Below are positions 56,919 through 64,000 of a stretch of 64,000 nt of DNA, piece after piece. Under the pieces are notes generated by a model. That model did no database searches, was not told the DNA's origin, and saw only the letters and a program-made list of their open reading frames with translations. Each line of letters opens with the position of its first letter. Position 1 is the stretch's first letter. The position numbers and the translations under genes are program-made. Origin of the DNA: JALHST01 sp963798435 (lineage in GTDB: Bacteria; Bacteroidota; Bacteroidia; Flavobacteriales; Flavobacteriaceae); contig CAWCTF010000005.1 in assembly GCA_963798435.1 (NCBI GenBank), forward strand, positions 124,001 to 188,000, in the 5' to 3' direction.

Positions 56919-57650
56919 ATGACAACACTAGCACGAATTACCATCGCATTTATACTCGCACTCATTTTATCATCCTGTGGGTTTGATATTAATTTTGGGG
57001 ACTTTGGCCCCGGAATCAAAGGAAATGGTGTAGTGGTAGAGGAAAATCGGGAAATTACCGCTGACTTTACTGAAATATCCGCTTCTGAAGGCCTAGAGGT
57101 AACCGTCACCCAAGCGAACAATTTTGAAATTACGGTAGAAGGCGATGAAAACATCATCGACCTCATCGGTACCGAAATCAAAAATGGAAAACTAAGAATA
57201 CATGCCATCGAAAATATTGGTAGGGCCACTAAAAAAGTACATGTTTCCCTCCCAAAAATTACGGCATTGAGGAGTTCCAGTGGAGCCAATCTTAGTACTG
57301 AGAACGAAATCAATACTGATAATCTAGAAATCGACGCAAGTAGCGGTGCTTTAGTCCGAATTGATGTTACTGCAGAAGCTATTGATATCGATGCCAGCAG
57401 TGGTGCCAATCTTGATCTATCAGGGAGCGCTCAAAAAGCCTATATCGATGGAAGCAGTGGAGCCAATATCAATGCTAAAAAACTATTTACAACAGATTGC
57501 AATGCCGAGGCCAGCAGTGGAGCCAATATCGGCATAAATGTTTCCGAATCGTTAACGGCCGACGCCAGTAGCGGGGGTAATATTTCCTATTCGGGAGATG
57601 CCACAGTTCAAAAAAAGAAGTCTGTTTCAGGAAGTGTACATAGAAATTAA
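56919..57650 (+). CDS. Head GIN domain protein (DUF2807), lipoprotein
   Basis: 243 residues; lipoprotein signal (FILALILSSCGFDI). Then a DUF2807 beta-helix: repeated ASSGAN, ASSGAL, GSSGAN and ASSGGN turns at about 18-24-residue intervals, with the G-I-N-like FGPGIKGNGVVVEENREI start. Function unknown, though such proteins often sit beside PspC genes. A strong terminator follows 46 bases later. 180 bases separate it from the PspC gene; no perfect -7 box was found there. Confidence 0.9.
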   Translation: MTTLARITIAFILALILSSCGFDINFGDFGPGIKGNGVVVEENREITADFTEISASEGLEVTVTQANNFEITVEGDENIIDLIGTEIKNGKLRIHAIENIGRATKKVHVSLPKITALRSSSGANLSTENEINTDNLEIDASSGALVRIDVTAEAIDIDASSGANLDLSGSAQKAYIDGSSGANINAKKLFTTDCNAEASSGANIGINVSESLTADASSGGNISYSGDATVQKKKSVSGSVHRN

Positions 57651-57694
57651 TGCGAATTCCTTAATAAAAACGAGGCACAAAACCACCTAACTCG

Positions 57695-57729
57695 AAAAGC
57701 CCTGGCTTCAATGCCGGGGCTTTATTTTT
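57695..57729 (+). terminator. Intrinsic terminator after the head GIN gene
   Basis: AAAGCCCTGGC (57696-57706) pairs with GCCGGGGCTTT (57713-57723), with one G-T wobble and a 6-base loop; a run of T follows (TTTATTTTT). It closes the PadR-PspC-GIN cluster. Confidence 0.9.
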
Positions 57730-57791
57730 GACTTCCGCGATTTTGGAAACCAACCCGGTCTTTCCCTATCTTAGTAAAAAGAACTGGCGCA

Positions 57792-58805
57792 ATGCAATTA
57801 CGACTTAAAAGGTACACCCTTCCTTTAAAACATACATTTAGCATTTCACGTGAATCACATGATACGCAGGATACGTTAATCGTAGCTCTTTCAATGAATG
57901 ATCACACAGGGTATGGGGAAGCCACATCAAACCCCTATTATAAGATTACCCTTAACAGTATGACATTGGAAATCGAGCATGTACGCGATAAAATTGAAGC
58001 GTTTAATTTTACGACCCCTGAAGTACTGCATCATTTTCTGACACATCTGAATTTAAGTAATTTCGCCATCTGCGCAATTGACCTGGCGGCCCACGATCTA
58101 TATGGTAAGCTTTTGGGCAAGCCCCTCTATGAAATCTGGGGAACCTCGATTGAAAGCTATCCTACAACGAATTATACAATCGGTATCGATACAATTGACA
58201 AAATGATCGGAAAAATGGCGGAAGTACCTTGGCCCATATACAAGATTAAATTGGGTACTAAAGATGATATAGCAATCGTACGGGAATTACGCAAACATAC
58301 CGATTCTGTATTTAGAATAGATGCCAATTGTGCTTGGACTGCTAAGGAGACCGTCATGAATGCGCCCCTACTAAAGAATTTAGGCGTTGAGTTTTTAGAA
58401 CAGCCTTTAAAGGCCGATGATTGGGAAGGCATGGAGCACGTAATGCACAAAAGTGTGCTCCCTGTTATTGCTGATGAGAGTTGCATCGTTGAAAAGGATG
58501 TAGAAAGTTGTGACCTTCACTTTAGTGGCATAAACATTAAACTCACCAAGTGCGGCGGACTAACCCCGGCCTTGCGAATGATCAAGAAAGCGCGTGATCT
58601 CGGTCTGAAGGTAATGGTGGGCTGTATGACCGAAAGTACTGTCGGAATATCAGCCATTGCCCAGCTTTTGCCACAACTCGATTATGTAGACATGGATGGC
58701 CCCCTTCTCATAAAGCAGGATATTGCCGATGGGGTACAAATCCTGAAAGATGGTACTTTGGTATTCCCAAAATTGGGTGGAAGCGGTATTACCCTACGTG
58801 TATGA
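57792..58805 (+). CDS. Dipeptide epimerase (enolase superfamily)
   Basis: 337 residues. Enolase-superfamily muconate-type barrel: catalytic Lys pair YKIKLGT (about 150-156), metal ligands Asp in FRIDANCAWT, Glu in FLEQPLKADDW and Asp in PVIADESCI, and Lys in INIKLTKCGG; the C-terminal DMDGP motif is characteristic of L-Ala-D/L-Glu epimerases. It probably epimerises dipeptides from peptidoglycan. Start overlaps nothing; the KBL-like gene overlaps its stop by 4 bases. Confidence 0.9.
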   Translation: MQLRLKRYTLPLKHTFSISRESHDTQDTLIVALSMNDHTGYGEATSNPYYKITLNSMTLEIEHVRDKIEAFNFTTPEVLHHFLTHLNLSNFAICAIDLAAHDLYGKLLGKPLYEIWGTSIESYPTTNYTIGIDTIDKMIGKMAEVPWPIYKIKLGTKDDIAIVRELRKHTDSVFRIDANCAWTAKETVMNAPLLKNLGVEFLEQPLKADDWEGMEHVMHKSVLPVIADESCIVEKDVESCDLHFSGINIKLTKCGGLTPALRMIKKARDLGLKVMVGCMTESTVGISAIAQLLPQLDYVDMDGPLLIKQDIADGVQILKDGTLVFPKLGGSGITLRV

Positions 58806-59866
58806 ACCATTATATTGACCGTTTTCCCGATCGTGAAATCCTAGTGGAGGATAAAAAATTCCTCTATTTCGGAGGAACTGCCTATTTGGGGCTACAGACA
58901 GCTCCCGAATTTCAGGCGCTTTTAATCAGTAATATAGTGAAGTATGGCACCAACTATGGTGCATCAAGGAATTCAAACGTTCGACTTTCGATTTTTGGGC
59001 AAGCAGAAAGTTACTTGACGGAAATGGTCGGAAGCAGCAGCTGTATGACCATGTCATCGGGATATTTGGCAGCACAATTAGTAGTCCAAAAATTTAGTAA
59101 TCCCATCCATAAATTATTTTATGCACCTCATGCCCATTCGGCATTATTTTCAACCAAACATAAATCATATACTTCTTTTGAAACGCTCAATACAGCCATC
59201 AGAAGGCATCTTGAGATCAAAAAATCGCCCGTTCCTGTTGTTTTATTGGATTCGATTGATTTTTCAGGTGGTAATTATCCTGATTTTAATGGACTTCGTT
59301 CATTGCCTTTAGATAAAATCATCCTAGTCGTTGACGATTCACATGGCATCGGAATCCTAGGGGCAAATGGGGGGGGTGTTTTTAGCCTGTTGAAAAAAAT
59401 GGAACCCAAAGAACTAATAGTATGTTGTTCCCTGGGCAAAGGACTTGGTATTCAGGCCGGCGCTATCTTTGGGGAGAAGCCTAGAATCGAGGCACTATCG
59501 AATAGCGAACTCTATGGTGGGGCAAGCCCGGCAAGTCCTGCTTCCTTGGCCACACTAATGCAAGCTGCCCATCTTTGCAAGAAAAGAAGAAATAGGTTGC
59601 AAAACAATTTATCCATATTCCTAAATACGCTACGTAACAAGAAAACATTTGTAATGCTGAAGGATCATCCGACATTTTCATTTGCAGATAACCAACTTGC
59701 AGCCTTTTTGGAAAGTCAGAACATCATCATTACCAATTTCAATTATCCTTCTGACGGCAACAGTAGTATGAAACGCATCGTAGTCTCTGCAAATCATATG
59801 AAAAAAGATCTTTTGAATTTGGCAGAATGCATTGATCAGTATCATACAAAGACCGGTCAAATTTGA
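58802..59866 (+). CDS. PLP-dependent aminotransferase-fold enzyme (KBL/AONS-like)
   Basis: 354 residues of the alpha-oxoamine-synthase fold. N-terminal YFGGTAYLGLQTAPEF and YGTNYGASRNSNVRLSI, then TMSSGYLAAQLV (PLP-phosphate site), VVDDSHGIGILG (Asp, Ser, His) and CSLGKGLGIQAGAIFG with the Schiff-base Lys. It does not have the usual GTH/LE stretch of AONS, so activity may differ. Its 4-base overlap with the dipeptide epimerase suggests the two act in one pathway, perhaps on cell-wall-derived peptides or products thereof. Confidence 0.85.
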   Translation: MNHYIDRFPDREILVEDKKFLYFGGTAYLGLQTAPEFQALLISNIVKYGTNYGASRNSNVRLSIFGQAESYLTEMVGSSSCMTMSSGYLAAQLVVQKFSNPIHKLFYAPHAHSALFSTKHKSYTSFETLNTAIRRHLEIKKSPVPVVLLDSIDFSGGNYPDFNGLRSLPLDKIILVVDDSHGIGILGANGGGVFSLLKKMEPKELIVCCSLGKGLGIQAGAIFGEKPRIEALSNSELYGGASPASPASLATLMQAAHLCKKRRNRLQNNLSIFLNTLRNKKTFVMLKDHPTFSFADNQLAAFLESQNIIITNFNYPSDGNSSMKRIVVSANHMKKDLLNLAECIDQYHTKTGQI

Positions 59867-59980
59867 TCCATTCTCCTTTTGTGATATCGATAATTTATTG
59901 CCTATAAAATTATCAATACTTCATAATTTTTTTGTAACTTTTGATTGATAAATAATCATTAACTCTAAAGTATACAGACC

Positions 59981-60433
59981 ATGAAAAAGTTTCTTGCACT
60001 TGTATTCTTGATGCTCATGTTGGTTTCAGCCACCCACTATCCAGAGCCAACATCAAGAGCCTTTCAGAAATCAATTGAAGGTACGTGGGAACTCGTAAGC
60101 TTCTACAATTATAGGGACGGTGTAAATGTATCGGATACAACCGCGACTGCCAATGGCTATCGACAGATAAAAATGTACTATAACGGGAAGGTCATGTGGA
60201 CTCGGTACGTCCCGACCGACTCCATTGAATGGTTTGGTTATGGATCATATAAGAATACAGATAGTACGTTGACCGAAACCTTGGAATATATGTCGGCTTC
60301 GATGCGAAGGGCTTCTGATACCTTGAGTGTTTACAACTTTGAATTAAATATAGGAGATGGCTGGTACAGCCAAATTTCAGTAGATGCCGAAGGACAACGG
60401 ACATTCTCGGAGAACTACAAACGACTCGACTGA
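59981..60433 (+). CDS. Small secreted lipocalin-like protein
   Basis: 150 residues with a signal peptide (MKKFLALVFLMLMLVSA). The mature part, SIEGTWELVSFYNYRDGVNV and onwards, has the GxW start and alternating strands of lipocalin-like domains; SYKNTDSTLTETLEYMSASMRR follows. No ligand or function can be given. TAACTTTTG (one base longer than a perfect -7 box) lies upstream. A perfect terminator follows the stop. Confidence 0.8.
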   Translation: MKKFLALVFLMLMLVSATHYPEPTSRAFQKSIEGTWELVSFYNYRDGVNVSDTTATANGYRQIKMYYNGKVMWTRYVPTDSIEWFGYGSYKNTDSTLTETLEYMSASMRRASDTLSVYNFELNIGDGWYSQISVDAEGQRTFSENYKRLD

Positions 60434-60443
60434 GTTTCAATCA

Positions 60444-60473
60444 ATAAAAGCGCCACTTTCGTGGCGCTTTTAT
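60444..60473. terminator. Perfect bidirectional intrinsic terminator
   Basis: ATAAAAGCGCCAC (60444-60456) and GTGGCGCTTTTAT (60461-60473) are exact reverse complements around the 4-base loop TTTC. A/T tracts on both sides let it stop transcription from the lipocalin-like gene (+) and from trxB (-), whose stop codons flank it. Confidence 0.95.
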
Positions 60474-60490
60474 ATTGTTTTGAATACGTT

Positions 60491-61456
60491 TTAGACTACC
60501 TCTTCAGGGGTTTCTACAGTTGCCAAATAACGTTCTGCATCCAAGGCGGCCATACATCCGGTACCTGCAGCAGTGATGGCTTGGCGATATTCCTTGTCTT
60601 GTGCATCCCCAGAAGCGAAAACCCCGGGTTTATTGGTCTTCGAGCTTTTTCCTTTCGTAATAATATAACCAACATCATCCATATCCAATTGCCCCTTAAA
60701 AATTGCAGTATTCGGCGTGTGCCCAATGGCTATAAAAAGTCCGGTAATCGAAATGTCCTCCTTCTCACCGGTCTTGTTGTTGATAATTCGTAGGCCTTCG
60801 ACTACGTGATCTCCCAAAACTTCATCAACCTCCGAATTGTACCGAATTTCTATATTTGATAAACTGTTGACCCGATGCTGCATGGCCTTGGAAGCCCGCA
60901 TTTGATCTTTGCGTACTAGCATGGTTACCTTTTTACAAATATTGGCCAAATAGGACGCTTCTTCAGCTGCGGTATCACCGGCCCCGACAATAGCCACTTC
61001 CTGCCCTTTGTAGAAAAAGCCATCACACACGGCACAAGCCGATACACCTCCACCGCGTAATCGTTGCTCACTAGGTATATTCAGGTATTTGGCGGTTGCA
61101 CCCGTTGATATAATAATGGTCTCAGCCTCGATTACTTTCATATCATCAATCGTGACTTTATGAATTCCGCCCACCTCATTACTCAATTCAACAGCGGTCG
61201 CCATGCCAAATCGGACTTCGGTACCAAAACGTTCTGCCTGTTTTTGAAGCTGCACCATCATGGCGGGACCATCAATGCCATCTGGGTATCCTGGAAAGTT
61301 ATCTACTTCCGTGGTGGTGGTCAATTGACCACCAGGTTCCAATCCGGTATAAACTACGGGCTTTAAATCGGCACGAGCCGCATATATTGCTGCGGTATAC
61401 CCTGCTGGACCTGATCCTATTATCAATGTTTTTATGCGTTCCAATTTATCTTCCAT
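60491..61456 (-). CDS. trxB: Thioredoxin-disulfide reductase
   Basis: 321 residues from the ATG at 61456, which opens MEDKLERIKTLIIGSGPAGY; a TTG five codons earlier is less likely. FAD-binding GSGPAGYTAAIYAA, redox-active Cys pair CAVCDGFF, NAD(P)-binding VGAGDTAAEEASYLANI and the C-terminal FAD motif GVFASGDAQDKEYRQAITAAGTG are all in order. It keeps thioredoxin reduced with NADPH. It has its own -7 box upstream and the bidirectional terminator downstream. Confidence 0.97.
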   Translation of the reverse strand: MEDKLERIKTLIIGSGPAGYTAAIYAARADLKPVVYTGLEPGGQLTTTTEVDNFPGYPDGIDGPAMMVQLQKQAERFGTEVRFGMATAVELSNEVGGIHKVTIDDMKVIEAETIIISTGATAKYLNIPSEQRLRGGGVSACAVCDGFFYKGQEVAIVGAGDTAAEEASYLANICKKVTMLVRKDQMRASKAMQHRVNSLSNIEIRYNSEVDEVLGDHVVEGLRIINNKTGEKEDISITGLFIAIGHTPNTAIFKGQLDMDDVGYIITKGKSSKTNKPGVFASGDAQDKEYRQAITAAGTGCMAALDAERYLATVETPEEVV

Positions 61457-61485
61457 ACGTATATACTTCAATGTATTCTTCTAAA

Positions 61486-61493
61486 CAAAAGTA
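61486..61493 (-). promoter_or_regulatory. -7 promoter box for trxB
   Basis: The minus strand reads TACTTTTG, a perfect TAnnTTTG, ending 30 bases before the trxB ATG. The spacing supports an ordinary leadered mRNA. Confidence 0.55.
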
Positions 61494-61890
61494 GGATTTT
61501 TGTAAAAAAACTTACATTAAAAGTTATCAAAAGTTATAGGTTTCCGAAATAGACCTATTCGAAAGCGTTCTGTCTGCAGATGCCATTTAGTCAAATCACT
61601 CCCTGAATGTAGTACTGCCCTACACCGTAATTTGAAGATTGCAACCGTACGTTGAGACAAACGATGACCATCGCTGTTGAAGGCTGTACTCAAACTGACA
61701 AATCTTGGGAGGATAATCGGTCAATTGAACACTCATCTAACAATATATGAGCGATTTACAAATGCGATTCGCAAATACCTACTATCTTTGCCAATGAATT
61801 CAAGTATATACCCCGCAGCAATTCAAGGATTGAGATAGCCCCGACATAGGAGTCTATTATAATTTCAATGAAACTAGGTTAAGTTCAGCT
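61494..61890. other. Intergenic stretch of about 400 bases between trxB and the LytTR gene
   Basis: Divergent spacer. It holds the -7 box at 61783-61790 for the LytTR gene; otherwise I see no gene, RNA or clear hairpin. Confidence 0.5.
61783..61790 (+). promoter_or_regulatory. -7 promoter box for the LytTR regulator
   Basis: TATCTTTG, a perfect TAnnTTTG, about 100 bases before the ATG at 61891, giving a 5' leader of about 95 bases. Confidence 0.45.
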
Positions 61891-62589
61891 ATGAAGCCCA
61901 CATTAAAATGTATGGTAATCGATGATTCAGCCGTTCAGCGCGCCGCTCTGACAACGCTCATAGAAAAACATTCCAGCTTGGTCTTGGTTGATGTTTTTCA
62001 GAATGGCATCAATGCAAGGGCAAGTATAAAGCGTGACGAAGTAGATCTTATCTTTTTGGATGTTGAGATGCCTGTAGTCAATGGCTTTGAATTGATTGAA
62101 TCACTTGAAACACGGCCACAGATTATTTTGATTACCAGCAATCCAAACTACGCGCTACGTGCCTTTGATCATAACGTAACCGACTATTTATTGAAGCCGA
62201 TTATGAAGGAGCGATTCAATGAATCTATAAAACGGGCATTGGTAAACTATGTTGGGGCCGAGCAAGTTGATATGGATACAGAGTTTATCTATGTGAATAG
62301 CAATCTCAAAAAAGTAAAAGTATTCTTGAAGCATATTAACTGGGTCCAGGGATTTGGTGATTATATAAAATTGATTACCGAAGATGGCAATATCCTGGTG
62401 CTTTCGACTATGAAATCATTTATGAAACTTCTTCCACCAGACAAGTTTTTACGAACTCATAAGTCGTATATTATTAATCTAGAGAAAGTCAAGAAATTTA
62501 GTTCGTCTTTCGTCGAAATTAGAGGTCAGGAACTGCCTTTAAGTAAACATAAGAAAACAGCACTGGAAGAGGCCCTCATGCAGGGTTAA
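61891..62589 (+). CDS. LytTR-type response regulator
   Basis: 232 residues. Receiver domain with acidic MVIDDSAV (8-15), phospho-acceptor Asp57 (IFLDVEMP) and Lys in LLKPI; C-terminal LytTR DNA-binding domain (IYVNSNLKKVKVFLKHINWVQ, then FLRTHKSYIINLEKV). No sensor kinase is adjacent, so its partner is encoded elsewhere. Such regulators in Bacteroidota often control envelope genes, which is not testable here. Convergent with galK. Confidence 0.93.
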   Translation: MKPTLKCMVIDDSAVQRAALTTLIEKHSSLVLVDVFQNGINARASIKRDEVDLIFLDVEMPVVNGFELIESLETRPQIILITSNPNYALRAFDHNVTDYLLKPIMKERFNESIKRALVNYVGAEQVDMDTEFIYVNSNLKKVKVFLKHINWVQGFGDYIKLITEDGNILVLSTMKSFMKLLPPDKFLRTHKSYIINLEKVKKFSSSFVEIRGQELPLSKHKKTALEEALMQG

Positions 62590-62635
62590 TCGTCCTTAAC
62601 TCCCCCTTAGGTGTCTTTAACAAGCGTTTGACCCC

Positions 62636-63772
62636 CTACCTTGCGAAGGATATTGAGGTTCCCGTACTTGGGGTAACTTCAAATGCGGTTAAGTCAATTC
62701 CGAATTGGCTTTGATATGCTTCACTAGCCTCGTGTATAAACTTAGCAACCAAATCCCGATGTACAATATTCATAGTACAACCACCAAAACCTCCACCGGT
62801 TTGACGTGCACCTAAAACTCCCGAATAGTTTTTTGAAAATGCTACCAGAAAATCAGATTCCTTGCAACTTACCTCATATAATTCACTAATGCCGGTATGG
62901 GCCTCATACAACAACGCACCTGCGGATTTGAGATCCCCTATCTTTAAGGCATCCGCCATTTTCAATACACGCGCATTTTCCTGTAGAATGAAGGTACATC
63001 TCTTATAAACGACTTCGCGCATCTTCGTTTTATTGGCCATTAATACGGTTGAAGTGACATCACGAAGCGAATTTATATGCGGATGGGTTTGCCTTATAAC
63101 CGCCACGCCTTCTTCACATTCAAGTTTTCGAACATTGTATTCACTGGTTGCCAAATTATGTGACACCCCTGTATTCAATAAAATGATTTTATAGGGCGCA
63201 AACTGAATCGGTATCAAATCGTACCTTAAACTATTACAATCCAATAGAATACCATGGCCTGTTTCACTCATTACAGAGGCAAATTGATCCATAATGCCAC
63301 ATTGAGTCCCAACATAATTATGTTCTGCGATTTGGGAGAGCTTCACAAGATCTATTTTGGCCAGGCCCAACGAAAAAAGTTCATTGAGACCAAATGCAAG
63401 TCCACATTCCAAAGCGGCCGAAGAGCTCAATCCCGATCCTTGTGGCAGATTACTTTCTAAAACACAATCAAAACCTCTGAGGTGGTTCGAACGCTGGGTG
63501 ATTTCAAACAATACGCCCAAAAGATAGTTTTCCCATGGTACCGAACTTCTTGAAATTTCTTTTAAATCTGCCTGAAAACCAACGTCGGCGCCTTTACTGA
63601 AAAAGTTGCACTCGTTTTCTGAGCCATTTTTCTGGAATGAAAGCGTAATGTGCTTTTCTATTGCCGTCGGTAATACATAACCAAGATTATAATCGGTATG
63701 TTCCCCGATTAAATTTATTCTCCCTGGTGATTCAATGATCAGTTCTGGGTTAAATTTTTTTAAGAATTGCAT
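62636..63772 (-). CDS. galK: Galactokinase
   Basis: 378 residues, GHMP kinase family. Galactokinase signature GRINLIGEHTDYN near residue 18, the GHMP ATP-binding LPQGSGLSSSAALE near residue 110, GIMDQFASVM with the catalytic Asp, and the C-terminal RQTGGGFGGCTMNIV. It phosphorylates D-galactose at C1 in the Leloir pathway. It starts 5 bases after the stop of the formylglycine-enzyme gene on the same strand, so the two are probably co-transcribed. Confidence 0.95.
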   Translation of the reverse strand: MQFLKKFNPELIIESPGRINLIGEHTDYNLGYVLPTAIEKHITLSFQKNGSENECNFFSKGADVGFQADLKEISRSSVPWENYLLGVLFEITQRSNHLRGFDCVLESNLPQGSGLSSSAALECGLAFGLNELFSLGLAKIDLVKLSQIAEHNYVGTQCGIMDQFASVMSETGHGILLDCNSLRYDLIPIQFAPYKIILLNTGVSHNLATSEYNVRKLECEEGVAVIRQTHPHINSLRDVTSTVLMANKTKMREVVYKRCTFILQENARVLKMADALKIGDLKSAGALLYEAHTGISELYEVSCKESDFLVAFSKNYSGVLGARQTGGGFGGCTMNIVHRDLVAKFIHEASEAYQSQFGIDLTAFEVTPSTGTSISFAR

Positions 63773-63777
63773 AGCTT

Positions 63778-64000
63778 CTATCGCTGATTGTTTTTTGCTT
63801 CCACCATTGCGATGGTAGCGACGGTACGAAACCCTAAATGCTCAAGGGAAGAATCTAAACTGGTGGCCATTCTTGCAGAGATACGATAACTGGCACAATA
63901 CGAGGCACTGCATAAAAATGAGCCACCCTTCATGATTTTCTCCTTTGCCAATGGATCGCGTTCGTTATAAGCAACCGGGGCACCTTCGGGATTTTTAGTG
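63778..64000 (-). CDS. Formylglycine-generating enzyme (SUMF1 family), C-terminal part
   Basis: Only the last 73 codons lie in the window; the N-terminus is beyond 64000. It reads KGGSFLCSASYCASYR and SSLEHLGFRTVA, the SUMF1/FGE C-terminal core with the two catalytic-site Cys residues five apart. The enzyme converts a Cys or Ser in type I sulfatases to formylglycine. It implies a sulfatase gene just outside the right edge; together with galK this would suit use of a sulfated galactan, but that is inference. Confidence 0.9.
   Translation of the reverse strand, partial: TKNPEGAPVAYNERDPLAKEKIMKGGSFLCSASYCASYRISARMATSLDSSLEHLGFRTVATIAMVEAKNNQR

Noticed and set aside
57290..57600. DNA repeat in the head GIN gene
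   Set aside because: The repeated ASSGAN-type turns belong to the protein's beta-helix; the DNA copies are too diverged to be a separate repeat element.
36005..57765. TAnnTTAG boxes before rel (36005), DUF1080 (40083) and the dipeptide epimerase (57754) as promoters
   Set aside because: They differ from the accepted TAnnTTTG box by one base, and such matches are frequent in AT-rich spacers, so I did not list them.
1..64000. Pairing the left-end sulfatase with the right-end formylglycine enzyme
   Set aside because: The left protein is of the LTA-synthase type with a catalytic Thr and does not need formylglycine.

Overview
The window looks like a piece of chromosome from a marine-type member of the Flavobacteriaceae (Bacteroidota). 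This rests on the protein families present: outer-membrane beta-barrel receptor with carboxypeptidase-regulatory N-domain, PspC/head-GIN cluster, LytTR regulator, DUF3810, DUF349 and tandem DUF368 proteins. It is also supported by AT-rich spacers carrying the Bacteroidota -7 promoter box TAnnTTTG. The genus cannot be fixed from the sequence alone. I see no rRNA, tRNA, CRISPR array, insertion sequence or phage region. Gene density is high and most of the window is ordinary core or near-core chromosome.

Layout. 1-5.7 kb (minus): a partial LTA-synthase-type sulfatase, a PAP2 phosphatase, an acyltransferase-3 protein, a PepSY-like secreted protein and a YncE-like beta-propeller. 5.9-17 kb (minus): an export and sensing block with an MFS carrier, RND pump, adaptor, TolC-like channel, an outer-membrane receptor broken by a one-base frameshift, and a histidine kinase/response regulator pair. 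17-24 kb: PepD peptidase, DUF3810 protein and two amidohydrolase-type secreted proteins containing three amidohydrolase modules, only one with intact metal ligands. 24-33.7 kb: a molybdenum-cofactor island (xdhC, moaA-moeA, and a long minus operon with a Tat-exported IorAB-like molybdo-hydroxylase followed by moaD, moaE, moaC, mobA, moeB-rhodanese and a TauE/SafE permease).

33.7-49.5 kb (plus): housekeeping genes: SpoU methyltransferase, CAAX-type M48 protease, bifunctional Rel, Fur-like regulator, purA, a DUF1080/Gfo-Idh-MocA pair probably acting on periplasmic 3-keto sugars, an OstA/LptA-like protein broken by a one-base homopolymer insertion, a class III aminotransferase, a TPR protein, two tandem DUF368 (polyprenyl-phosphate transporter family) genes and aroE. 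49.6-57.7 kb: DUF349 protein, AIM24-like and DUF4442 proteins, DUF4870, an NTF2-like protein and the PadR-PspC-head GIN envelope-stress-like cluster ending in a clear intrinsic terminator. 57.8-64 kb: dipeptide epimerase plus a KBL/AONS-like PLP enzyme, a small lipocalin-like secreted protein, a perfect bidirectional terminator, trxB, a LytTR response regulator, galK and the C-terminal part of a formylglycine-generating (SUMF1) enzyme.

Most coherent functional units: the molybdo-enzyme with nearly its whole cofactor pathway; the two-component/receptor/RND/MFS export block; and the Tat-exported oxidoreductase with its DUF1080 partner. The most unusual signals are two homopolymer frameshifts in genes expected to be intact, the degenerate amidohydrolase modules, a mixed proton-relay residue set in the RND pump, and several promoters placed so that transcription would begin at or next to the start codon.
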